This document shows positions 1-7,424 of a DNA stretch of 11,313 bases, in pieces. The position numbers were made by a program, and so were the translations under genes. The stretch's first letter is position 1; the number at the start of each line of letters is the position of its first letter. This DNA comes from Hyphomicrobiales bacterium (GTDB lineage: Bacteria > Pseudomonadota > Alphaproteobacteria > Rhizobiales > JAKIUO01). The DNA is taken from the NCBI GenBank assembly GCA_027069645.1, contig JALXEI010000319.1, positions 1-11,313 of the forward strand. The letters are read 5' to 3'. The notes under the pieces were generated by a model. That model had not been told where the DNA came from, did no database searches, and saw only the letters and a list, made by a program, of their open reading frames with translations.

Positions 1-483
1 CCTGGGGGCGGGGCGTGAAGGCGTCCGGGCATGCCTTGCAGGGGGGGTGTCGGTTGCAGGGTCGCTGAGCAAACGACTGAAGAAATCTGTTCTTTCCCCT
101 GAACGGGTAAAGTCTCCAAGGGCGCGGATCACATCACCACCATCAATATAGTCGTCATGCTCGTTGTCGGCCTGATCGGAAGCCCTTGCCATCAGTTTTT
201 TCAGCGACCGGGCCGGTTGCAGTTCCGAAAGTTCGACTTTGGGGCCGGCCGGAATGGCATCGAGATGATCGGCCAGTTTGTCGCGCAACTCGTCGCGATC
301 AATGCCCATTGCGGTCAGGGCAATGGCCCCTTCGGGATCATCCACAAGGGCATAAAGCAGGTGCTCGATTTCGACGGTGCCATGACGGTGTTGTTCGGCA
401 TCAAGCAGTGTTTTGTTAAAACTCTCCCTGAGATTGGGCGAGAGCGAGACCCAGCCGAGATATTCAAAAAAGGTAGCAGTCAT
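1..483 (-). CDS. Orphan Clp N-terminal-domain protein, 3' end outside window
   Basis: Reading the minus strand from an ATG at 483 gives 161 codons with no stop before the window edge, so the C-terminus is missing. The start is preceded by CAGGG about 10 nt upstream. Two helical Clp-N-like repeats are visible. The first spans about residues 18-78, with the typical GTVEIEHLLYALVDDPEGAI stretch; the second spans about residues 87-142. In Clp/Hsp100 unfoldases this domain binds substrates or adaptors. From residue 143 the sequence becomes rich in Pro, Ala, Thr and Arg, like the linker that follows the Clp-N repeats in the gene upstream. I infer a paralogue of that gene with the same layout, although an AAA+ module beyond the edge cannot be excluded. 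It lies 226 nt downstream of its neighbour and has a sigma-54 promoter in front of it. Confidence 0.8.
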   Translation of the reverse strand, partial: MTATFFEYLGWVSLSPNLRESFNKTLLDAEQHRHGTVEIEHLLYALVDDPEGAIALTAMGIDRDELRDKLADHLDAIPAGPKVELSELQPARSLKKLMARASDQADNEHDDYIDGGDVIRALGDFTRSGERTDFFSRLLSDPATDTPPARHARTPSRPAPR

Positions 484-607
484 AGAGTTAAGCCCTGAAT
501 GTTGTTCGCGTCGCTGTTATCCCCGCCAGCTGCGGGGGCATCATTTCCTTCACTGGTGCCATAAAAACCGCAGTTTGGGTCATATGGCAAGAGGTTGTGC
601 TGATTGC

Positions 608-623
608 AGCAAGTCCCGTGCCA
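608..623 (-). promoter_or_regulatory. Sigma-54 (RpoN) -24/-12 promoter
   Basis: On the minus strand the sequence TGGCACGGGACTTGCT matches the RpoN consensus TGGCACG-N4-TTGCW at every fixed base, including the GG/GC pairs with the required 10-nt spacing. The predicted transcription start is near 597, giving a leader of about 115 nt before the Clp-N gene that starts at 483. It sits after the stop of the upstream Clp-N gene, not inside a coding region, which favours a real site. A sigma-54 promoter needs an enhancer-binding ATPase; none is encoded in the window. Confidence 0.72.
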
Positions 624-666
624 GAAAAGAGGATACAACACTTTGCAGAAATGAGTGTATTCACTG

Positions 667-679
667 TAATTGTTTAATA
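667..679 (-). promoter_or_regulatory. Candidate IHF site upstream of the sigma-54 promoter
   Basis: The minus strand reads TATTAAACAATTA, which fits the IHF consensus WATCAANNNNTTR with one mismatch. It is centred about 50 bp upstream of the -24 element, near -76 from the predicted start. IHF often bends DNA at such positions to bring an enhancer-bound activator to RpoN polymerase. The AT-rich sequence makes a chance match possible. Confidence 0.35.
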
Positions 680-709
680 TCACGGGCGGTTGGTATAAGA
701 GTTTACGGC

Positions 710-2764
710 CTAGCCGAGATGATTCGACAGGCCCGAAATCCATGCCGCGGCTGTTTCGCCATATCTGCCAAGGGCGATACCTGCAAGGGCCACAGCGGTG
801 ATCAAACCGGCTCTTTTCAGGATGAGAACGTGGTCCCGGAAGATCGATATATCGATGATCTTGTCGGGAATATCGGCAATATGGATGGTGCCTTCGTCAT
901 CGACCGTGCGTGCCGAGATGACCAGTTGCAGCCGGGATTTGCCCGGCCTTGTCGGGGTGACATTCCAGCGCCAGGCGCCAAAATCGGCATCGTTGACATG
1001 ACGCTGATTGCGATCGATCCACTGGGTCTGTGGTGACAGATTCTCGATGTGGAAACCGCTGCCCGGAGCACGCAACTGTACGGTCATGGCCTCGGTGACC
1101 GACAATTCATGGATGTGGCTGTTTCCCAGACTGTCGAACTCGCTGTTGATTTCCTCCATTTGCGCCCGCGTGATACGCACCTCGGCCCGGCTGGCAACAT
1201 TGACTTTCATGCGGCGCGGGACGTTTTCCACGAGGCGGCCCTTTTCCAGAACGGATCGGGTGGCCGACAGGTTCTGAACATTGCCGGTATCCGCTGGCGT
1301 AGCAAGACGGCGGCGGGTGCGGCGTGCATTGTGCAATTGCAGACGGGCTGCGGCCTGTTCTTCGGGAGAAAGCGTGTCTTTGCTGTTGGTGACGGCAGTT
1401 TCACCTGATGGCTGTTCGGGAGCACCGTCGTTCTGTCCAGGTGTTCCGGGCAGCAGCCTGGTCGCGGTCAGCGGTGCCGTCTGACTATTGTTGGCGGCGA
1501 CCGGTTTTGACCCGTCAGCCCCTGTCGAAGAGATGCTCGCAGGTGGTTGCGGTTCCGGTGTCTGTGCTGCTGTCTCCGGCGTGCCGGGGAGAGGCTTGCC
1601 CGCAGGCGGTGTGGCGCTTGCGTTTGCAGCAGAAGTATTGGCGGGGGATGGCGGCTTCTCTTTGCGGGACTCCTTGTCCTTTTTACGGTCTCCTGCGGAT
1701 ATGACCTTGCCAATTTTGCCAAACATCGACCGCAGGCCACTCGCGGCAGGAACAGGGGCAGGAGCCGGGCGGGGCGACTTTGAGAGCTCCGGTGATTTGG
1801 CCAGAACACCGGGATTGACCGCCGGGCTGACCGGGTTATCGGTCTTTTCGTCCTTCACAGGGGCGGGGAAAAGGGGTGCAGGAGGCTGCTGCATCCGGTC
1901 AGCCGGTTTCTCATTCGCAGGGATAGCGGTGTTTTCAGACCGGGGTTGTTGTGTGGCATTTGCTGCGGTTGCGGGCGGGACATCCGGTTGTTGCCGGGGT
2001 GCCGCCAAAGGGGGCCGGGGGGCAGCCCGGGGCGCTGCCGGCGGTTTGGCAGGGCTTGCAGAGGGTGTATCGGCAGGAGGTATTGTTGGGGCTGGCGGGG
2101 ACGGTTCGCGCTTGCTGCTGTCTGCGTTCGTGTTCGCCATTTTGCGCTTTTTTGCAGGGTGAACCAGAGGGGGTGGTGCCGGTTTTTGCGTTGCGGCCGA
2201 TGCTTCCCGAACGGCTTTGACAGCAGGTTTGTTTTTACCCGCACCCGTATCGACCGACCGGGGTGTCTTTTCAGATCGTGCTGGGAGGGGGGCAATCTGT
2301 ATGGTTTTGCCTTCGCGCAACTCCAGATATTGCAGCACTCCCGACATATCAAGATCGAACGGTTTGAGTAATTTGCGCAAAAAGCCCGTGCTGTCACCAA
2401 GAAGAACGGCGAGCACCAGGTTGCTGTCGACTTCGACCAGGTCGTTTTTTTGCGCCTGGAGCCGCGCATGTTGCATTATTTTCTCGATATCGGAGGAAAA
2501 AACGGCGTGCTTTTCCGGTGTTTTGGGGCGAACCTGTTTCTGGACCAGGCGCCCGAGTTGTGCGCGCAGTTTTTTGAAATCAACACCATAGGCTTCCAGC
2601 AGAAAGGAAGACTCGTCATCTTCCAGCATGGCGAGAACCAGATGAACCGGGAGAACTTCGGCAACATTGCTTTTCAGCGCCACTTCACGGGCCATATGCA
2701 GGCTTTCGATCAGTTGCGCCGATGTCTCGACTGCCGTTTCCATTCTGGCCTGTACAAGCCCCAT
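710..2764 (-). CDS. Membrane-anchored orphan double Clp-N protein with Pro/Ala-rich linker
   Basis: The product is 684 residues from the ATG at 2764, chosen because AGAGGGA lies 5 nt upstream. A TTG at 2803 is in frame but lacks such a site. Residues 14-150 form a double Clp-N domain: first repeat about 14-75 with VLPVHLVLAMLEDDESSFLL, second about 91-150 with LVEVDSNLVLAVLLGD. Residues 160-470 are a low-complexity linker of Pro, Ala, Ser and Lys, predicted disordered. Residues 515-642 look beta-rich and include WRWNVTPTRPGKSRLQLVIS (598-617), a W-x-W-x-V-x-P pattern that I associate with C-terminal beta-sandwich domains of bacterial signalling proteins, from memory only. Residues 650-667 form a hydrophobic helix, so the protein is probably tail-anchored with the Clp-N domain in the cytoplasm. 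There is no Walker A or B motif, so it is not an unfoldase itself. It may be an adaptor or decoy for Clp substrates or partners; the function is unknown. Confidence 0.85.
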   Translation of the reverse strand: MGLVQARMETAVETSAQLIESLHMAREVALKSNVAEVLPVHLVLAMLEDDESSFLLEAYGVDFKKLRAQLGRLVQKQVRPKTPEKHAVFSSDIEKIMQHARLQAQKNDLVEVDSNLVLAVLLGDSTGFLRKLLKPFDLDMSGVLQYLELREGKTIQIAPLPARSEKTPRSVDTGAGKNKPAVKAVREASAATQKPAPPPLVHPAKKRKMANTNADSSKREPSPPAPTIPPADTPSASPAKPPAAPRAAPRPPLAAPRQQPDVPPATAANATQQPRSENTAIPANEKPADRMQQPPAPLFPAPVKDEKTDNPVSPAVNPGVLAKSPELSKSPRPAPAPVPAASGLRSMFGKIGKVISAGDRKKDKESRKEKPPSPANTSAANASATPPAGKPLPGTPETAAQTPEPQPPASISSTGADGSKPVAANNSQTAPLTATRLLPGTPGQNDGAPEQPSGETAVTNSKDTLSPEEQAAARLQLHNARRTRRRLATPADTGNVQNLSATRSVLEKGRLVENVPRRMKVNVASRAEVRITRAQMEEINSEFDSLGNSHIHELSVTEAMTVQLRAPGSGFHIENLSPQTQWIDRNQRHVNDADFGAWRWNVTPTRPGKSRLQLVISARTVDDEGTIHIADIPDKIIDISIFRDHVLILKRAGLITAVALAGIALGRYGETAAAWISGLSNHLG

Positions 2765-2848
2765 AAAATCCCTCTGGTCTGCCGGTTTCGGAACGAAGAA
2801 CAATTTGTTTGTCCTGCGCCGTAAAAGTCATGGAAAGTTCGTGCTTTA

Positions 2849-2860
2849 CTGTATATACAG
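2849..2860. promoter_or_regulatory. 12-bp perfect palindrome in the Clp-N/argB divergent spacer
   Basis: CTGTATATACAG is self-complementary and lies 85 nt upstream of the Clp-N start and 142 nt upstream of argB. It resembles a LexA box of the enteric type but is four bases too short in the centre. On the minus strand it contains a TATACA that could be a -10 element. A dimeric regulator site is possible; no regulator can be named. Confidence 0.3.
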
Positions 2861-2922
2861 ACTCCAGGCTTTTTTAGGGCGCTGAACCGGTATCACAGGC
2901 TGTTTGTCCTTCTGCCACGTGA

Positions 2923-2950
2923 TTGAAGCCATGTGCATGTCTGCAATTAT
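2923..2950 (+). promoter_or_regulatory. Weak candidate argB promoter
   Basis: TTGAAG (2923-2928) and AATTAT (2945-2950) are spaced 16 nt apart, about 50 nt upstream of argB. The following bases, up to 2966, form an AT-rich inverted repeat, TGCAAT...ATTGCA (2942-2966), that could serve as an operator. This is a consensus match only. Confidence 0.25.
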
Positions 2951-3001
2951 CATGCATATTATTGCAACCGGCAGGGAGACAGAGGCAGAAAAGACGAAAT
3001 T

Positions 3002-3952
3002 ATGATTAACAAACAAAAGGGCAAACCGGTCAAAACGCAAAAATCCGTCGGGGAAGAGGTTTCGCCCCATACCGAAGCCCGGATCCTTTCGGATGCTCTT
3101 CCTCATTTGCAACGTTATGATGGCAAGACCGTGGTAATCAAATATGGTGGCCATGCGATGGGAGATCCGGAGCTTTCGGAATCTTTTGCACGCGATGTTG
3201 TGTTGCTGAAGCAGGCCGGTGTTAATCCGGTTGTTGTGCATGGTGGCGGGCCGCAGATCGGTGCCATGCTGGAGCGCCTTCAGATAAAGAGCGATTTTGC
3301 TGAAGGGTTGCGTATTACCGACAAGGCGACAATAGAGGTTGTCGAGATGGTGCTGGCCGGTTCCATCAACAAACAGATTGTCGCCAGTATCAACGGCGTG
3401 GGCGGCAAGGCGGTCGGTATTTCCGGCAAGGACGCCGATCTGATGATTGCCCGCAAATTGCGCAAGGAAGTGGCTGATCCCGAATCAAATCTGATGCAGG
3501 CGATTGACCTCGGTTTTGTCGGCGAGCCTTATCATGTCAATCCCTATATTATTAACACCATCATCAATAGCGATATCATCCCGGTGGTTGCCCCTTTGGG
3601 GGTTTCGGACGAGGGTGAAACCTTCAATATCAATGCCGATACATTTGCCGGAGCGCTGGCCAGTGCCTTGCGGGCCACACGGCTTTTATTGCTGACGGAT
3701 GTTGAGGGCGTGCTGGACAAAAACGGCAAGCTGATCGAGGTCATGACCCGCGCGAAGGCCCGTGAACTGATCGGCGACGGGACCATCACCGGCGGCATGA
3801 TTCCAAAGATTGAAAGTTGCCTGACGGTTATCGATGCGGGTGTTGACGCTGTGGTCATTATCAATGGCAAGGTGCCCCATGCTGTGCTGCTGGAACTTTT
3901 TACCAGACACGGGGCCGGGACGCTTTTGCATGAACGCGAGACAACAGCCTGA
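3002..3952 (+). CDS. argB: Acetylglutamate kinase
   Basis: The enzyme phosphorylates N-acetyl-L-glutamate with ATP, the second step of arginine synthesis, in the cytoplasm. The 316-residue product shows the amino-acid kinase fold: IKYGG with Lys47, the glycine loop HGGGPQ (80-85), Arg104 in GLRITD, NINAD (209-213) and GGMIPKIE with Lys269. An N-terminal helix before the core (EARILSDALPHLQRY) and the C-terminal pattern PHAVLLELFTRHGAGT are the marks of the hexameric, arginine-inhibited type, so feedback inhibition by arginine is likely. The first 20 residues (Lys-rich) are a non-conserved extension, so a slightly later start is possible. The ATG at 3002 has only a weak Shine-Dalgarno (AAAGACG). 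The gene stands alone here, divergent from the Clp-N genes and convergent with a gene of unknown function 43 nt away. Confidence 0.96.
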   Translation: MINKQKGKPVKTQKSVGEEVSPHTEARILSDALPHLQRYDGKTVVIKYGGHAMGDPELSESFARDVVLLKQAGVNPVVVHGGGPQIGAMLERLQIKSDFAEGLRITDKATIEVVEMVLAGSINKQIVASINGVGGKAVGISGKDADLMIARKLRKEVADPESNLMQAIDLGFVGEPYHVNPYIINTIINSDIIPVVAPLGVSDEGETFNINADTFAGALASALRATRLLLLTDVEGVLDKNGKLIEVMTRAKARELIGDGTITGGMIPKIESCLTVIDAGVDAVVIINGKVPHAVLLELFTRHGAGTLLHERETTA

Positions 3953-3995
3953 CTGTGTATTTCTCACCCTGTTGCGGGTTGTTACTGTTTCCCGG

Positions 3996-4382
3996 CTAGC
4001 TGTTGGCTGCCATTGCGCGCAATCTTTTTTCGATCCGCAGGAATTGCCCTTTGACGAGGTCACGTTCGACATCATCGCGCTGTTTGCGTGTATCGGTCAT
4101 GACATGAATATGGATTTCGTTGGCCCCCAGTTGCGCCGCTTTCCGGCGAATATGCGCAAGGTTCAGGGAGGCTGCATCTGCTATGGTCTGACCTATGGAC
4201 AGGGGGATGGCATCGCCGTTTTCCAGTTTGCGTACGATAATAAAATTGGCCTGGGGCAGTTCCGGACAATCCTGCAAGGTGTAAACACTGTGCAAATAGC
4301 GCGCGCCGGTCAGGCCCTGCCAGTAATGAAAACCGTGACCTATGCCGCATGTATCGATAGAACTCGGTGTGTTTCCGGCCAT
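3996..4382 (-). CDS. Small protein of unknown function downstream of nrdJ
   Basis: I do not recognise a named family. With the ATG at 4382 (AAAGAG 6 nt upstream) the product has 128 residues. It is soluble, with no signal peptide or membrane segment. A beta-rich first half contains HGFHYWQGLTGARYLHSVY. The second half is helical, with a segment LGANEIHIHVM and then a charged Arg/Lys/Asp/Glu-rich C-terminus. A longer version from the ATG at 4445 (GGGGA about 5 nt upstream) would add 21 residues and cannot be excluded. It follows nrdJ on the same strand after 222 nt, so co-transcription is possible but not shown. It converges on argB with only 43 nt between stops; ACCC/GGGT at 3966-3979 is at most a weak terminator. 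Confidence 0.7.
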   Translation of the reverse strand: MAGNTPSSIDTCGIGHGFHYWQGLTGARYLHSVYTLQDCPELPQANFIIVRKLENGDAIPLSIGQTIADAASLNLAHIRRKAAQLGANEIHIHVMTDTRKQRDDVERDLVKGQFLRIEKRLRAMAANS

Positions 4383-4604
4383 ATCGATCTCTTTGCTGTC
4401 TGTTTTCCGTGAGGTTGCAACAAGCCTCAAAGCTGTCTTTCCCATAATGTCCCCGCTAAACCTGATGGCTATGGTTACCATGATGTCATAGTACCCGAAT
4501 TGTGATAAATTGTGGCTCAAGGCTGTTCTTTTGGTGAAGTTTTCCCGACCATTTGTCCCGTAATGAACGCCTGTCTGAAGAGATTGCTGCGAAAAGTTGC
4601 GTGC

Positions 4605-6992
4605 CTAACTGCATCTGGAGTAACCGCAGGCCCGACATTCGTGACAGCCTTCCTGAAAGACAACAGCCGGTTGTGAACATTTCGGACAATAGCGCGCCCG
4701 CATATTCTGTGAGAGTTGCGCCTCGCTGTCCTGCGATTCCGTTTTTTGCAAAAACCCGATATCTTCAAGGTGTTTTTCAATAATATTGCCGATGGCAGCC
4801 AGCAGACTTGGCACATAATGCCCCTCCATCCATTGCCCGCCGCGCGGATCAAAGACGGCCTTGAGTTCCTCGACAACGAAGGTGATATCTCCGCCACGCC
4901 TGAAGACCGCGGAAATCATCCGTGTGAGCGCGACCGTCCAGGCATAATGTTCGAGGTTTTTGGAATTGATGAAAATCTCGAATGGTCGGCGACGTTCATT
5001 GACGATCACATCATTGATGGTGACGTAGATGGCGTGTTCGCTATCGGGCCAGCGCAGCTTCCAGGTATATCCGGCGAGCTTTTCGCCCCGCTCCATCGGA
5101 TCGGTCATATAGACAATCTGCCGCCCGTTATCCCTGTCACCGTCACCTTGCCGAACAGGCTCTGCTGGCGGAACCGGGGGCAAAGGCAGGGCGGACTGTA
5201 AACCGGTGCGAATGTCCCTGTCCGGTTTTTGCTCCGCATCCTGCGGTTTCCGCTCAACGGGAGAATTCTTTTTCATAACCGAAGCGCTTTTCAATATGGC
5301 ACCGGTTACAGCATTGGGTCTGTAGGTTGAGCATCCCTTCAGGCCCAGCCGGTAAGCGTCTTTATAGATCGTTTTGAATGCCTCAAAGGAAATATCGGAA
5401 GGGCAATTCACCGTCTTTGATATGGCACTGTCAACAAAGGGTTGCAGGGCGGCCTGCATGGCCAGGTGATCGGCCGGTTTCAGATCAGCCACCGTGACGA
5501 AACTGTCCGGCAAGGGGGCATCCGGGCCTTTTAGTTTGCGAAACAGACGACAGGCGTAATCCTCGACCTGCTCCGTGTGAACCGCGCCATCACCGTGACG
5601 CATGGTCCGTTGAAAGGCGAGATCAAAAACCGGTTCGATGCCGCCTGATATATTGCCGGCCAGCAGGGAAATTGTGCCTGTGGGTGCTATGGATGTCAAA
5701 AGACCGTTGCGCAATCCACTGGTCCTGATGGCGCTGGCAATATCACTGTCGAGTTCCCGAAAGGCCTCTGTCTTCCGGTATTGTCCGGCGTCATAAAGTG
5801 GAAAGCTGCCCTTCTCGCGGGCCAGTTCGCAGCTTGCCAGCCAGGCTGTTTTTTGAACGAGTTGCATCCAGTGCGCCGCCATCTGCAAGGAGGCCTTGCT
5901 GCCATAGCGCACCCCGCACATCACCAGCGCATCGGCCAGACCGGTCACACCAAGGCCGATGCGGCGTTTGGCTTTCGCTTCGCGTTTTTGCTGCCTGAGC
6001 GGATAGACCGATATATCGATGATATTGTCGAGAAAACGCACCGCTGTGCGTACTAGCTTCACGAGCCGCTGCTCATCAAGCTGCGCCTCTTTTTCAAAGG
6101 CTCGCTCAACCAGCCTTGTCAGATTGACGGACCCCAGCATACAGGCGCCATAGGGTGGCAGGGGCTGCTCCCCGCAAGGATTGGTCGTATATATCTTTTC
6201 ACACCAGGAAAGTTTGTTGCGTTTGTTAATGCGATCAATGAACAGGACGCCAGGTTCCGCCTGCTCATAAGTGGCGCGCATAATCCGATCAAACAGCGCC
6301 CCGGCCTTCACCGTTCGATAAACCTTGCCATCAAAGCAAAGCGGCCAGTCGGCATCTGCGTCAACGGCCCGCATGAAGGCATCGCTGATCAGCACCGACA
6401 GATTGAAATTGTTTAACCGGCCCGGTTGCGATTTGGCACTGACAAAGGCTTCAATATCGGGATGTGAAACATCCAGCGTTGCCATCATGGCACCGCGCCG
6501 CGCCCCCGATGACCGGATCGTCCCGCACATGGCGTCAAACACATGCATGAAACTGACCGGGCCCGACGCGTCGGCCCCGACCCCGCGCACCAGTGCACCG
6601 GCCGGTCGCAGGGTCGAAAAATCGATCCCTATGCCGCCGCCCTTCTGCATGGTCAGAGCGCCTTCACGCAAGGTCTCGAAGATCGAGGAAGTGTCATCCT
6701 TCATACGGTTCATGACAAAACAGTTGAACAGGGTCAAAGAGCGCTCGGCCCCCGCACCGGCCAGAATGCGCCCGCCGGGCAAAAAGGCAAAATCCTTGAG
6801 GAGCCGGTAAAACTGCTTGCGCCATTTGCGACGATGCGGTTTTTTCTCGGCTTTCGCCGCCGCCCGCGCAACCCGGTGCCAGCTCTCCCTGATATCGGTT
6901 TCGACCAGCGCACCGGAATCATCCCTCAGCGCATATTTTTCTTTCCAGATCTGTTTCGAGATAACAGGCATGTCTGTAAAACCGCTACTCAT
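4605..6992 (-). CDS. nrdJ: Adenosylcobalamin-dependent (class II) ribonucleoside-diphosphate reductase
   Basis: The enzyme makes deoxyribonucleotides using a thiyl radical generated from adenosylcobalamin, so it works with or without oxygen. The product is 795 residues. The radical-site motif NPCGE is at 271-275 (Asn271, Cys273, Glu275). Cys284, 11 residues downstream, and Cys91 in LFNC form the expected redox pair, the same spacing as in class II enzymes of known structure. SIAPTGTIS (434-442) is the phosphate-binding loop. Residues about 625-745 form a TSCPD domain with the very conserved INSKNLEHYAWTVALTRMIS. The C-terminus carries a Cys-rich zinc-ribbon-like tail (CPKC 769-772, then CHECRACGYSRC 783-794). 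The start at 6992 has GGCGGGGG about 12 nt upstream; Met8 has no better site. No complete cobalamin riboswitch is visible upstream. Confidence 0.96.
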   Translation of the reverse strand: MSSGFTDMPVISKQIWKEKYALRDDSGALVETDIRESWHRVARAAAKAEKKPHRRKWRKQFYRLLKDFAFLPGGRILAGAGAERSLTLFNCFVMNRMKDDTSSIFETLREGALTMQKGGGIGIDFSTLRPAGALVRGVGADASGPVSFMHVFDAMCGTIRSSGARRGAMMATLDVSHPDIEAFVSAKSQPGRLNNFNLSVLISDAFMRAVDADADWPLCFDGKVYRTVKAGALFDRIMRATYEQAEPGVLFIDRINKRNKLSWCEKIYTTNPCGEQPLPPYGACMLGSVNLTRLVERAFEKEAQLDEQRLVKLVRTAVRFLDNIIDISVYPLRQQKREAKAKRRIGLGVTGLADALVMCGVRYGSKASLQMAAHWMQLVQKTAWLASCELAREKGSFPLYDAGQYRKTEAFRELDSDIASAIRTSGLRNGLLTSIAPTGTISLLAGNISGGIEPVFDLAFQRTMRHGDGAVHTEQVEDYACRLFRKLKGPDAPLPDSFVTVADLKPADHLAMQAALQPFVDSAISKTVNCPSDISFEAFKTIYKDAYRLGLKGCSTYRPNAVTGAILKSASVMKKNSPVERKPQDAEQKPDRDIRTGLQSALPLPPVPPAEPVRQGDGDRDNGRQIVYMTDPMERGEKLAGYTWKLRWPDSEHAIYVTINDVIVNERRRPFEIFINSKNLEHYAWTVALTRMISAVFRRGGDITFVVEELKAVFDPRGGQWMEGHYVPSLLAAIGNIIEKHLEDIGFLQKTESQDSEAQLSQNMRARYCPKCSQPAVVFQEGCHECRACGYSRCS

Positions 6993-7036
6993 AATTCACA
7001 AACCCCCGCCTGTTGTCCGGATTGTTTCCTGCAAAT

Positions 7037-7087
7037 GTTCACTATATGTACCACATAAGAACAAACCATGTCCACTGTAAAAATGCA
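7037..7087 (-). promoter_or_regulatory. Candidate nrdJ promoter with overlapping operator
   Basis: On the minus strand TATAGT (7046-7041) is a good -10 element placed to give a leader of about 40 nt; the -35 is poor. Read on the plus strand, CACTATAT (7040-7047) matches one half of the NrdR box and a weaker copy CACTGTAA lies at 7073-7080, 33 bp away. NrdR normally binds paired boxes about three helical turns apart and represses reductase genes. The same bases also read GTTC-N7-GTAC (7037-7051), one base from the alphaproteobacterial LexA direct repeat GTTC-N7-GTTC. Which, if either, is real cannot be decided from the sequence. Confidence 0.3.
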
Positions 7088-7261
7088 GAATAACCGAACA
7101 TTTCGGTAAAATTTTGAATTTGCAAGAATATTTCGGGAAAAAAGATAAAAGAAACCGCTCTGTCGTTGTGTGAGGTCGATATCGTCAGTGAGCGGGAATG
7201 AAGACAGCAGGCCGCATGAGCCGCCGGAACGCTTTGAATTCCTCCAGGTCCCTTTAAACAA

Positions 7262-7355
7262 GGTGGGCGCCAAATGATCAGGACCACGATCCTGGCAGCG
7301 TCGGCTCCCAATGGAAGATTATAGGCCGGGGGAACTTCATGGCTCCTGGCGCACC
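7262..7355. other. Folded intergenic element, possible small RNA
   Basis: Within the 432-nt gene-free stretch before nrdJ, TGGCGCACC (7347-7355) pairs over its whole length with GGTGGGCGCCA (7262-7272) apart from a two-base bulge, a 9-bp closing stem. Inside lie a hairpin CAGGA-CCACGA-TCCTG (7280-7295) and a possible CGGC/GCCG hairpin (about 7302-7329). Outside, a short palindrome CAGCACTGCTG (about 7360-7370) and CACTT/AAGTG (about 7374-7387) add more fold. It is just beyond the zapA-side terminator, so it would be a separate unit. The strand is unknown because stems read on both. It does not match the conserved core of the cobalamin riboswitch. The remaining part of 6993-7424 shows no gene that I can support. 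Confidence 0.3.
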
Positions 7356-7424
7356 CCGCAGCACTGCTGCTTCACTTGTAAAAAGTGCAGGGAAACAGGG
7401 GGCGCGTCAAGTCTCCTGACACGT

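Noticed and set aside
484..600. A 32-codon frame starting ATGACC in the leader after the sigma-54 promoter
   Set aside because: There is no Shine-Dalgarno in front of it and nothing recognisable in the product.
1468..2470. Several long open frames on both strands within the linker-coding part of the Clp-N gene
   Set aside because: The Pro/Ala-rich codons leave other frames open by composition; the frames have no start signals or domain character.
6989..7311. Overlapping minus-strand frames of 89 and 94 codons before nrdJ
   Set aside because: They lack ribosome sites, run through promoter-like AT-rich sequence and encode no plausible domain.
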